Assembly: GCA_900474095.1 (NCBI GenBank)
Contig: UCOA01000044.1
Location: 1 to 34,251 of the forward strand
Reading direction: 5' to 3'
Source: Hyphomicrobiales bacterium
Lineage (GTDB): Bacteria; Pseudomonadota; Alphaproteobacteria; Rhizobiales; Rhizobiaceae
Length of the DNA stretch: 34,251 bases
Part shown: positions 27,784 to 34,251 of the stretch, in pieces
Numbering within the stretch: the first letter of the stretch is position 1
How the letters are laid out: the number at the start of each line of letters is the position of its first letter
Notes under the pieces: model-generated
What the model was told of the DNA's origin: nothing
Databases searched by the model: none
Seen by the model: only the letters and a program-made list of their open reading frames with translations
Made by a program: the position numbers and the translations under genes

Positions 27784-28221
27784 TCAGGGTAAATCATTTC
27801 TTGCGGCCCTGGCCTGTCTGGCCCGCTGATAGACGATCGCCAGGCGAAAAAGGACGAACGTGACTGCGACCGCGCCATGCATCATCAGCAGCATCGGCTT
27901 CTCGCCGAAGATCGCCGGATAGAAGCCGAACATGGCGACCTCCGCGAGGGCTGCGACCACCCAGAGCACCGGCCCCCAGGAGACCAGAAGCCACAATCCG
28001 AGTGCCGCCACCGGATAGACCACCGCAAGCGCGGTGGCCGCCACACGCCATGGTACCGGCAAGAGATCGAACCGCCCGCTCCCTCCGAACGAGAAGCCGA
28101 TCAGAAGCGCCCAGTAATTGAGCCCGAACCAAAAACAGGCGACCGCAACCAGCCGCAGCAACAACCCGAAGATCGTTTCAGTCAGCGACAGTTTCGGCAC
28201 TTTCACAGAATCAGGGGCCAT
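27784..28221 (-). CDS. Conserved four-helix membrane protein
   Basis: 145 residues with four hydrophobic stretches: about 20-43, 57-75, 78-100 and 110-130 (for example FGLLLRLVAVACFWFGLNYWALLIGF). There is no enzymatic motif. Small inner-membrane proteins of this kind (resembling DUF6163) are found beside ldtR in Rhizobiales. The start MAPDSVKVPK is preferred because the longer frame upstream is Cys/His/Arg-rich and has no membrane character. The gene ends 131 bp before the ldtR start on the same strand. Function is unknown. Confidence 0.78.
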   Translation of the reverse strand: MAPDSVKVPKLSLTETIFGLLLRLVAVACFWFGLNYWALLIGFSFGGSGRFDLLPVPWRVAATALAVVYPVAALGLWLLVSWGPVLWVVAALAEVAMFGFYPAIFGEKPMLLMMHGAVAVTFVLFRLAIVYQRARQARAARNDLP

Positions 28222-28612
28222 GGCGCGGAGAATAGGCGGCGAGACCGGGGTTAGCCAGCCGGATATTTTCGGACAAGGGTCGGCTGGGATGGGCAGGCTT
28301 GTGGATGATGAGGAGAGGCGATGACAGGCTGTTTCGGTCGTTGCTCCGAACGGGCAGTCACGCCAGCGGCCATGGGTGCGTGCACATTGGTGGTAGCAGG
28401 GATGCGCCGCAAGCGCCGCAAGCCCCGACAAAGCTGTCCTGGTCGCTGCCGACGATAGCTGCTTGGATGTGCGTGCTCATGCTCATGGTCGGCATCTCTC
28501 CTTTTCCGGATGGCGTTTACGTCTAAAAGAGGAGCGCACTTTCAAAGATTTGCAGGTAAATATTGACGGTGACAACACGCAGTATCGTCAACAGCAACGT
28601 GATGAAGCGACC
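28222..28612. other. 391 bp region without a supported gene
   Basis: It lies between two divergent small genes and must hold both promoters. Reading frames enter it from both sides, but their translations there are not protein-like. I see no strong palindrome. Confidence 0.5.
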
Positions 28613-28918
28613 ATGGGGAAGGCTCTTGCCGTGAGCGAAAACGACATGTCGAAATGGGATGTCGACCTCGAAAACAAACTGAAGGCCTACACCCTCCTGG
28701 AATGGGGGACGGCCACCGCGGACCCGTATCATGTCATCATGCGGATCGGGTACGCGATCTCCAAGAGGGAATGGGATCTGTACCGGGACACGGAACTTTC
28801 CCCGCATCAGCTTCAGGTCGCAATGTCTCCGACCGCTGCCAAGGAGCTCGGGGCCTTCCTGATCCGCTACGCCAAAAAACTGGAAAAACAGGTTCCGGCA
28901 AAGCGCATGCAAAATTAG
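28613..28918 (+). CDS. Small hypothetical protein
   Basis: 101 residues starting MGKALAVSEND with GAAG five bases upstream; the longer frame from 28463 has no conserved look. The sequence (MSKWDVDLENKLKAYTLLEW, DPYHVIMRIGYAISKREWDLYRDTELS, AAKELGAFLIRYAKKLE) is soluble and mostly helical, with a basic C-terminus. I do not recognise the family. Codon use is like the surrounding genome, and a symmetrical GTGAATAATTCAC follows the stop at 28921-28933. Confidence 0.62.
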   Translation: MGKALAVSENDMSKWDVDLENKLKAYTLLEWGTATADPYHVIMRIGYAISKREWDLYRDTELSPHQLQVAMSPTAAKELGAFLIRYAKKLEKQVPAKRMQN

Positions 28919-28972
28919 CCGTGAATAATTCACGATGCGCGATCGTCATACTTCCAGCCCTGGGCAGGGCTA

Positions 28973-29014
28973 GAGACCGCCGCGTGTTTTGGGCTGTATG
29001 GGGGCGGCGGTCTC
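28973..29014. repeat. Strong hairpin downstream of the 101-residue gene
   Basis: A perfect 11-bp stem GAGACCGCCGC (28973-28983) / GCGGCGGTCTC (29004-29014) encloses a 20-base loop. No T tract follows on either strand, so it is not a standard terminator. Confidence 0.6.
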
Positions 29015-29029
29015 GCTTATCTATCACAC

Positions 29030-29100
29030 GCCCGCTCGTCGCGAGGTCCTGACCGGCCGCAACTGAGCTCGAGCCTGTCGGGACCTTCGCAGAATCGGGC
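29030..29100. repeat. Long imperfect inverted repeat, intergenic mosaic-type element
   Basis: Arms of 24 bp at 29030-29053 and 29077-29100 pair over GCCCG and, allowing one gap, over GCGAGGTCCTGAC against GCGAAGGTCCCGAC; the loop is 23 bp. It is followed at 29136-29159 by a short AGCCGC/GCGGCT repeat. The arrangement resembles the palindromic mosaic elements of Rhizobiaceae, but the family is not identified. Confidence 0.5.
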
Positions 29101-29167
29101 GCTAGGGTGCGGACAGGGACGCTTTGCCAAGGGAGAGCCGCGGGTGAGGTGCAGCGGCTGCGCGAGA

Positions 29168-29434
29168 TTATCGGAAGTTCGACGAATCCAGAAGCACCAT
29201 TGCCTGCCGCTTCCCATTATATGCACGTTTCGCAACGTCCAGGATCTTGGGACGCATTTTGTCGAACGCGTCGAGATAATCTCGCTCCGCCGCGATTCGT
29301 AAAACCAGTCCTTTGGCGAGAACGTCAGCGGTCACGAAGAACTTGACCTCAAACATGCCATCGTAACCGGTAAAGCGGACTCGCATTTTGGTTTCGTCAT
29401 AACTGCGGGCACTATTCGGAAACGACAGAGTCAT
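29168..29434 (-). CDS. DUF1488 family protein
   Basis: 88 residues. The pattern MTLSFPNSARSYDETKMRVR, FTGYDGMFEVKFFVTADVL, a central AAERDYLDAFDKMRPKILDVAKRAY and the closing VLLDSSNF corresponds to DUF1488, a short family common in rhizobia and of unknown function. No signal peptide or membrane segment. A GAAAG site lies about seven bases before the start. It may be the last gene of a small minus-strand cluster with the two genes at 29469-29901. Confidence 0.82.
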   Translation of the reverse strand: MTLSFPNSARSYDETKMRVRFTGYDGMFEVKFFVTADVLAKGLVLRIAAERDYLDAFDKMRPKILDVAKRAYNGKRQAMVLLDSSNFR

Positions 29435-29468
29435 TGCGTACTTTCGATTTGCACGAGATGGAAAACAA

Positions 29469-29573
29469 TCACCGCATAGCGAAATAGGCGGTGAAGATCA
29501 GGGACAAGACCAAGGACGACTTGATCAAGAACAGCGCTACCGCGGGCGCGACCGGTAGACTGGACTTAAACAT
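29469..29573 (-). CDS. Possible 34-residue single-pass membrane peptide
   Basis: The frame MFKSSLPVAPAVALFLIKSS followed by LVLSLIFTAYFAMR is almost entirely one hydrophobic segment. Its ATG overlaps the end of the upstream gene (the stop TAA begins four bases into it), an arrangement that allows coupled translation. There is no independent ribosome site. It could be a chance frame; overlap and hydrophobicity are the only support. Confidence 0.35.
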   Translation of the reverse strand: MFKSSLPVAPAVALFLIKSSLVLSLIFTAYFAMR

Positions 29574-29901
29574 TTTCGGGTCCGGCCAGGTCCACCACAG
29601 AATGTTTCGCGACCTGACGGGGTGCGCTACGGCCATTCTTCCAAGTGTAGACCGCAATTCCCGCCTTGAAAACACAAGGGGCGTTCATATCCGAGAACGG
29701 CTGGTCCGCACCGCTCCCCAGGTAAGGCGGCTTCTTGATCCGCACGGAAAGTCTGAACCGGTTGTGCAGAAAATATATCAGCTCAGAACGCCCAACCAAC
29801 GTCGCAGCTGGCGGTTTTAAGTCCACGCCACAGTGGTGGGTTCGGTCGATGGATCTCAGCTCAACGGAATCGATGAATTCTTGCTGGGTGGTGGAAGACA
29901 A
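29566..29901 (-). CDS. Orphan hypothetical protein with TTG start
   Basis: 111 residues if read from TTG at 29901. That codon is preceded on the minus strand by AAAGGAGG with a five-base gap, the best ribosome site in this region, while the ATG 19 codons upstream has none. The translation (MSSTTQQEFIDSVELRSIDR, THHCGVDLKPPAATLVGRSE, LIYFLHNRFRLSVRIKKPPY) looks protein-like with mixed hydrophobic and charged residues. No domain, signal peptide or membrane segment is recognised. It precedes the possible small membrane peptide and the DUF1488 gene. Confidence 0.55.
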   Translation of the reverse strand: MSSTTQQEFIDSVELRSIDRTHHCGVDLKPPAATLVGRSELIYFLHNRFRLSVRIKKPPYLGSGADQPFSDMNAPCVFKAGIAVYTWKNGRSAPRQVAKHSVVDLAGPENV

Positions 29902-30146
29902 GATGTCCTCCTTTTTTGAGGCTAGGGTATGATGGCCCTCAAGCGGCAGCGCCCGCATAAAATGCTGCCGAAGCAGGGAACATGCGCTAATTGCAGCTCA
30001 CATACAAGACAATTATATCGCGCACTATTTGTAGACGCACCGGATCGACGAAGAAACCGGGATGACAGTTCGTGCGCGGCACCGATCACCCTCGCCCACC
30101 GGAGAAGGGTCATCTCGGGAGTCGAAGACAGGCGGGACCTGGCCTG

Positions 30147-30218
30147 CGCCCGTCTCGCCCGCGCCCGTCCTGCCCGCCCCGTCTCGCCCGCGCCCGTCTC
30201 GCCCGCTCCCGTCTCGTC
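30147..30218. repeat. G+C-rich tandem repeat, about five 14-15 bp units
   Basis: Degenerate units of the type GCGCCCGTCTCGCCC are repeated about five times, ending at the stop of the ABC-transporter ATPase gene. One strand is G-rich (runs GGGCGAGACGGGCGCGGGCG). Plus-strand frames across it give Arg/Pro/Ala repeats and are not taken as genes. Confidence 0.75.
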
Positions 30219-30942
30219 AGTGCACCCCGAGAAACTGCTGCAGTTCCGGCGTCTTCGGACTGCTGAACACCTCTTGCGGCGGCCCGATCTCGTGCACGCG
30301 ACCCTCGTGCATGAAGACAACCCTCGAGCAGACGTCGCGGGCGAACTTCATTTCGTGCGTCACCATCAGCAGCGTCATGCCTTCCGCCGCAAGCTCGCGC
30401 ACGACCGCCAGCACCTCCGACACCAGTTCCGGGTCAAGCGCCGAGGTGATTTCGTCGCAGAGAAGTGCTATCGGCTGCATGGCGAGTGCGCGGGCGATCG
30501 CCACGCGCTGCTGCTGGCCGCCCGAAAGCTCGTCCGGATAGGCATCGAACTTGTGCCCCAGCCCGACCCGGTCGAGCATCTTGCGCGCCATCGCATCGGC
30601 CTCCGCCTTCGCGGTCTTCTTGACGACAGTCTGGGAAAGGATGACGTTGCCGCCGACCGTCAGATGCGGAAAGAGGTTGAACTGCTGGAAGATCATCCCG
30701 ACCTTCAGCCGCAGCGCCTTCAGATGCACCTCGTCGTCGAGCAGCTGCGCGCCGGCGACCGAGATCGCCCCTTGCGTGATTGTTTCCAGCCCGTTGATGC
30801 AGCGAAGCAGCGTCGACTTGCCCGAGCCGCTCTTGCCGATGATGGCGATAACCTCGCCGGGCGCTACATCGAGATTGATGCCTTTCAGAACCTCGTTGGT
30901 GCCGTAGCTTTTGCGGACCTCAGTGATTTCGATGAGCGACAT
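30217..30942 (-). CDS. Polar amino acid ABC transporter, ATP-binding subunit
   Basis: 241 residues, a GlnQ/HisP-type ATPase. Walker A is GKSGSGKS (36-43), signature LSGGQQQR (139-146), Walker B LLCDEITSALD (160-170) and switch His196 in MVTHEMKFA. The pattern EITSALDPELVSEVL is typical of amino acid importers. It powers the two permeases upstream, whose nearer gene overlaps its start by 23 bp. Start MSLIEI is preferred to the longer frame inside the permease gene. The substrate is a polar or charged amino acid, not further defined. Confidence 0.95.
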   Translation of the reverse strand: MSLIEITEVRKSYGTNEVLKGINLDVAPGEVIAIIGKSGSGKSTLLRCINGLETITQGAISVAGAQLLDDEVHLKALRLKVGMIFQQFNLFPHLTVGGNVILSQTVVKKTAKAEADAMARKMLDRVGLGHKFDAYPDELSGGQQQRVAIARALAMQPIALLCDEITSALDPELVSEVLAVVRELAAEGMTLLMVTHEMKFARDVCSRVVFMHEGRVHEIGPPQEVFSSPKTPELQQFLGVH

Positions 30943-31579
30943 TGAGCTTCCTTTCGAGAATTTGGCTGCTCTTGGACAGGGGCCAGCAGAGCGCGAAATA
31001 GATGAGGGCGACGAGGCCATAAACGACGAAGGGCTGGAAGGTGGCGTTGGTAACGACGGTTCCGGCCTTCGACAGTTCGACGAAGCCGATGATCGAGGTC
31101 AGCGCCGTGCCCTTGACGACCTGGACCGAGAAGCCGACGGTCGGCGGCACGGCGATCTTCAGCGCCTGGGGAAAGATGACGTAGCGCATCTGCTGCAGCC
31201 GCCCCATGCCGAGGCTGGCGGAGGCCTCCCATTGTCCCTTGGCGATAGATTCAACGCAGCCCCGCCAGATTTCGGCGAGAAACGATGCCGTCCACAGGAT
31301 GAGCGCCAGACCCGCGGCAAGCCAGGCCGGAACATCGACGCCGAACAGGCCGAGGCCGAAGAAGGCGATGAAAAGCTGCATCAGGAGCGGCGTGCCCTGG
31401 AACAGCTCGATGTAGTATTTCGCAAAAGCCCTCGCCATCTTGCGCTTGCTGATGCGCAGGAAGAGCAGGAGCAATCCGACCGCCCCTCCCCCGACGAATG
31501 AGACGAGCGAAAGCAGGATGGTCCAGCGTGTTGCCAACAAGAGATTGCGCAGGATGTCCCAGGTGGAAAATTCGATCAT
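30920..31579 (-). CDS. Polar amino acid ABC transporter, permease 2
   Basis: 219 residues with about five membrane segments. The HisMQ-type domain is clear: FQGTPLLMQLFIAFFGL near the N-terminal third, and the ATPase-contact EAA loop EASASLGMGRLQQMRYVIFP followed by QALKIAVPPTVGF. It would pair with the other permease in the inner membrane. It starts in a four-base overlap with that gene. Confidence 0.94.
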   Translation of the reverse strand: MIEFSTWDILRNLLLATRWTILLSLVSFVGGGAVGLLLLFLRISKRKMARAFAKYYIELFQGTPLLMQLFIAFFGLGLFGVDVPAWLAAGLALILWTASFLAEIWRGCVESIAKGQWEASASLGMGRLQQMRYVIFPQALKIAVPPTVGFSVQVVKGTALTSIIGFVELSKAGTVVTNATFQPFVVYGLVALIYFALCWPLSKSSQILERKLNVAHRNH

Positions 31580-32247
31580 CGCACCAACCTCCGGGGAAAG
31601 ATGAAGCCGCCCAGGACGGCCAGTGTCTGGCGCAGCAGGACGGCGAGGCAGAGATAGATGAGGGTCGAAACCATATAGGCCTCGAAGGCCCGGAAGGTCC
31701 GAGACTGGATAAAATTGGCGGCAAAGGTCAGGTCTTCGGCAGCGATCTGCGACACCACCGACGAGCCGAGCATGACGATGACCACCTGCGAGGACAAGGC
31801 CGGCCAGATCCGCTGCAGCGAGGGCACCAGCACGACATGGCGGAAGGTCTCGAAGCGGCTCATGGCAAGGCTGGCACCGGCCTCGAACTGGCCTTTGGGC
31901 GTCGCCTGGATACCGGCGCGGATGATCTCGCAGCTATAGGCGCCGAGATTGATCACCATGGCGATGTTGGCAGCCGTCAGTTCGCCCAGTTGCAGGCCGA
32001 GCGACGGCAGGCCGAAGAAGATGAAGAAGAGCTGGATCAGGAACGGCGTGTTGCGGATCAGCTCGACATAGGTGGCGACGATCGGCTTCAGCCAGGCCGG
32101 TCCCAGCGCCCGCGCCCAGGCACAGAAGATGCCGAGCGATATTCCGAGCACCGCGCCGATGGCAATCAGCTCGAGCGTTATCAGAACGCCCTTGACGATC
32201 TGCGGATAATATTGGGCTAACCAGCCGAATTCAAAAACATAGTTCAA
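31576..32247 (-). CDS. Polar amino acid ABC transporter, permease 1
   Basis: 223 residues with about five membrane segments. HisMQ-type features: ELIRNTPFLIQLFFIFFGLP and the EAA loop EAGASLAMSRFETFRHVVLV. It differs enough from its partner to be an independent subunit, so the channel is a heterodimer. It lies 71 bp after the binding-protein gene in the operon. Confidence 0.94.
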   Translation of the reverse strand: MNYVFEFGWLAQYYPQIVKGVLITLELIAIGAVLGISLGIFCAWARALGPAWLKPIVATYVELIRNTPFLIQLFFIFFGLPSLGLQLGELTAANIAMVINLGAYSCEIIRAGIQATPKGQFEAGASLAMSRFETFRHVVLVPSLQRIWPALSSQVVIVMLGSSVVSQIAAEDLTFAANFIQSRTFRAFEAYMVSTLIYLCLAVLLRQTLAVLGGFIFPRRLVR

Positions 32248-32318
32248 GTTGTGCCCCTCTTCGTCTTCAACGGCGGTTTCGCCATCCCGCGACGTGCGGG
32301 ATGGCGACCATCAATCAG

Positions 32319-33107
32319 TCAGAGGTCGGCCGGAAGATCGGCGCCGAGCCATTTCTGGGAGATGCCGTTGAGCGTGCCGTCCGTCTTGGCGGCGGCAATG
32401 ACGCCGTTGACCTTTTCGAGCAGCGCCGCCTCGTTCTTGTTCATGCCGATGTAGCAAGGAGAGTTCTTGATCAGGAACTTCAGTTCCGGACGCTTCGGCG
32501 GGTTCTTGGCGAGAATGGCGGCCGCAACGACGTTACCGGTCGCGACCACGTCCACCTGACCGGAGAGGAAGGCGGAGATCGTTCCGTTGTTGTCCTCGTA
32601 GCGCTTGATGACGGTATCGGCAGGGGCAACCTTGGTCAGCTCCAGATCCTCCACGGCACCGCGCGTGACACCGACGGTCTTGCCGGAAAGTTCCTCGGCC
32701 TTGGTCACGGCCACATCGGCGGGCGCGAAGACGCCGTTGAAGAAGGGAGCGTAAGGCGACGTGAAGTCGATCACCGCTTCGCGTTCGGCATTCTTGCCGA
32801 GGCTCGAAATCACCAGGTCGACCTTGTTGGTCTGCAGGTAGGGAATGCGGTTGGCGCTGGTGACGGGAACAAGTTCGGTTTTCACGCCGAGCTTTTCTGC
32901 GATCAGATTGGCAACGTCGATATCATAGCCCATCGGCGCCATGTCGGTGCCGACGCTGCCGAAGGGCGGGAAGTCCTGCGGGACAGCGACGCGGATCGTG
33001 CCGCGGGCGGCGATGTCGGCGAGCGCGTCGGCGCGGGAGGCCGAAGCCGTGGCAAAGATGGCGGCAACGGCCATCGCCGCGACGGCGAAACGTTTGGTGA
33101 ATGTCAT
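32319..33107 (-). CDS. Periplasmic amino acid binding protein (family 3)
   Basis: 262 residues. A Sec signal peptide is visible (MTFTKRFAVAAMAVAAIFAT, cleavage near SRA-DA). The mature protein has the SBP family 3 pattern: GTIRVAVPQDFPPFGSVG, PMGYDIDVANLIAEKLG, and the region DLVISSLGKNAEREAVIDF then TSPYAPF. It captures the substrate in the periplasm and delivers it to the permeases. AAGGAG lies just before the start. It is the second gene of the operon, 18 bp after the GntR regulator. Confidence 0.95.
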   Translation of the reverse strand: MTFTKRFAVAAMAVAAIFATASASRADALADIAARGTIRVAVPQDFPPFGSVGTDMAPMGYDIDVANLIAEKLGVKTELVPVTSANRIPYLQTNKVDLVISSLGKNAEREAVIDFTSPYAPFFNGVFAPADVAVTKAEELSGKTVGVTRGAVEDLELTKVAPADTVIKRYEDNNGTISAFLSGQVDVVATGNVVAAAILAKNPPKRPELKFLIKNSPCYIGMNKNEAALLEKVNGVIAAAKTDGTLNGISQKWLGADLPADL

Positions 33108-33125
33108 GCTGTTCTCCTTTGACGA

Positions 33126-33851
33126 TTATTTCTTCAGGGATGAAACGGCCGCCACTTTCGATTTCGCGGCCGCGGGTGGAAGGGAAAGCGAGGTGCGCAG
33201 TTCCGAAAGCGGATCGCGTCGCGACGTCAGGTCGAGACCTTCCTCGACCTCTTCGAGATGCGCGATGCTGAGATCGGCGGCTTTCGTGAATTCGCCGGCC
33301 TCCAGTGCGTCGACGATCGCGCAGTGGCCGAGATGTGACTGCATGGCGTGGAAGTCGGATTGATAGAGCATGGAAATCAGGATGGTCCGCGCCGTCAGGT
33401 CGCGCAGAATGTCTATGAGCACGCCATTGCCGCTCAGCTCCGCCAGCCGAATGTGGAAATCGCCCATCAGGCAGATCAGCCGCTGTTTGTCGGCAGCCGC
33501 GATCGCGGCCTTCTCCTCGGCCAGATGGGCGCGCAGCTTGCCCCTTCCCGCTGGCGTCAGTTCGATCATGCTGCGCAACAGGCCGGACTCGATGACGCGC
33601 CGGGCGGCATAGACCGTCATCGCCTCTTCGGCGGATGGCTCTACCACGAACCAGCCGCGGCGCGGGCTGACGTGGACGATAGCGCGGGTCTCGAGCCGCA
33701 TCATTGCCTCCCGCACCCGCGTTCGCGACACGCCGAAGAGCGTCGCCAACTGGTTCTCGCTGAGGCGGGTTCCGGGCTTTATTCGGGCGGAAAGGATACC
33801 AGAGACGATTGCCGTCTCGATATCGTCCTGTGCTGTATGTAAATCTTGCAT
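33126..33851 (-). CDS. GntR-family regulator, FCD (FadR) subfamily
   Basis: 241 residues. The N-terminal winged helix is IVSGILSARIKPGTRLSENQ then LATLFGVSRTRVREAMMRLE. The FCD ligand-binding domain follows, with FHIRLAELSGNGVLIDIL and a His in MQSHLGHCAIVDALEAGEF that usually takes part in metal/acid binding. FCD regulators respond to organic acids or amino acid breakdown products. It is the first gene of the uptake operon in the same direction, so it likely controls its own transcript and the transporter. Confidence 0.93.
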   Translation of the reverse strand: MQDLHTAQDDIETAIVSGILSARIKPGTRLSENQLATLFGVSRTRVREAMMRLETRAIVHVSPRRGWFVVEPSAEEAMTVYAARRVIESGLLRSMIELTPAGRGKLRAHLAEEKAAIAAADKQRLICLMGDFHIRLAELSGNGVLIDILRDLTARTILISMLYQSDFHAMQSHLGHCAIVDALEAGEFTKAADLSIAHLEEVEEGLDLTSRRDPLSELRTSLSLPPAAAKSKVAAVSSLKK

Positions 33852-34251
33852 ACCAGATTGGAGAGCAAGTGCCGTGCCAAATTTCAGAAGACAGCCAAGT
33901 CAAGCACTTAGTGTCCTACCGCGATGAACATGATGAAAAATACGGCAGGAGCCTGTTCAGGTGGCGTTTTTTGCTGCAAGGCGAGCGATGCGGAATGCGC
34001 ACCAGACGCCCACTCACCTGCAGCCGCATCGGCTCGCCTGGAAACGGGGATGACAGCCTGCCGCGAGGTCGCCGCCGATTCTCCCTTTCCCCCAGTGGGA
34101 GAGGACGCAAAATCAACATCTTAGCCAAAGGCTAAGTGTTAGATTTAGTTGGTAAGGGGATCTTCACGATCTCTACCGCACCCCCGTTCATCCCCGCCCG
34201 ACGCCCTCATGCCATACTCCTCCCGTCCCACCACGGATACACCGGCAGGCG
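33852..34251. other. 400 bp right end without a supported gene
   Basis: It must contain the promoter and operator of the GntR-led operon near 33852-33920, which is A+T-richer. No convincing reading frame is seen. A palindrome is listed separately at 34110-34146. The window ends in non-coding sequence. Confidence 0.5.
34110..34146. repeat. Imperfect palindrome, possible rhizobial intergenic repeat
   Basis: AAATCAACATCTTAGCC (34110-34126) pairs with GGCTAAGTGTTAGATTT (34130-34146) around AAA with one or two mismatches. It is flanked on the left by TCTCCCTTTCCCCCAGTGGG-type sequence that recurs between rhizobial genes. Classification is tentative. Confidence 0.55.

Noticed and set aside
30062-30541. 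Plus-strand Pro/Arg/Ser-rich frame over the tandem repeat
   Set aside because: It is repeat translation plus a shadow of the ABC ATPase gene, with no ribosome site.

Overview
The window reads as chromosomal DNA of a fast-growing rhizobium, most likely Sinorhizobium/Ensifer or a close relative. The evidence is the high G+C, the gene order glyA-nrdR-ribD-ribC ... ribH-nusB ... hppA, the DUF177-plsX-fabH-ihfA-merR cluster, an LdtR-type MarR regulator next to an L,D-transpeptidase, DUF982 and DUF1488 family genes, and two copies of the twin-palindrome RIME1 repeat typical of Rhizobiaceae. All assignments come from reading motifs; no database search was run.

Positions 1-6501 are the right part of a genomic island. 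It starts with the C-terminal part of a tyrosine integrase (cut by the window edge) and ends in a copy of the 3' portion of a tRNA-Pro(GGG) gene at 6457-6501, which is the expected attachment-site scar. Between them lies a three-gene module on one strand: an McrB-like AAA+ GTPase with an extended, ScoMcrA-like N-terminus; an McrC-like PD-(D/E)XK nuclease whose start overlaps the mcrB stop; and an HNH nuclease fused to a RecQ-type helicase. This looks like a modification-dependent (type IV) restriction or anti-phage system with two motors and two nucleases, and it is the best candidate for something undescribed. A small phage-like membrane protein gene follows the att scar.

Positions 7203-18196 are core genome, almost all on the minus strand: three small conserved genes (one DUF982), a MerR regulator, ihfA, fabH, plsX, a DUF177 (YceD-like) gene and a cytochrome bc1 assembly chaperone. 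A divergent bamE-type lipoprotein gene converges on hppA (K+-independent H+-pyrophosphatase) across a strong terminator. An MFS transporter, nusB and ribH follow.

At 18405-21411 three plus-strand genes (cupin, GNAT acetyltransferase, adenylate cyclase with TPR repeats) sit inside the otherwise minus-strand riboflavin block, separating ribH-nusB from glyA-nrdR-ribD-ribC at 21452-25147. Next come a Tat-exported L,D-transpeptidase, its probable MarR-family regulator LdtR and a small integral membrane protein.

Positions 28222-30216 are gene-poor and repeat-rich: a small hypothetical gene, a DUF1488 gene, an orphan gene with a TTG start behind a near-perfect ribosome binding site, a possible 34-residue membrane peptide, long inverted repeats and a G+C-rich tandem repeat. 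The right end carries a complete polar amino acid ABC uptake operon led by its own GntR-family regulator, then about 400 bp without genes that contain a palindromic repeat.
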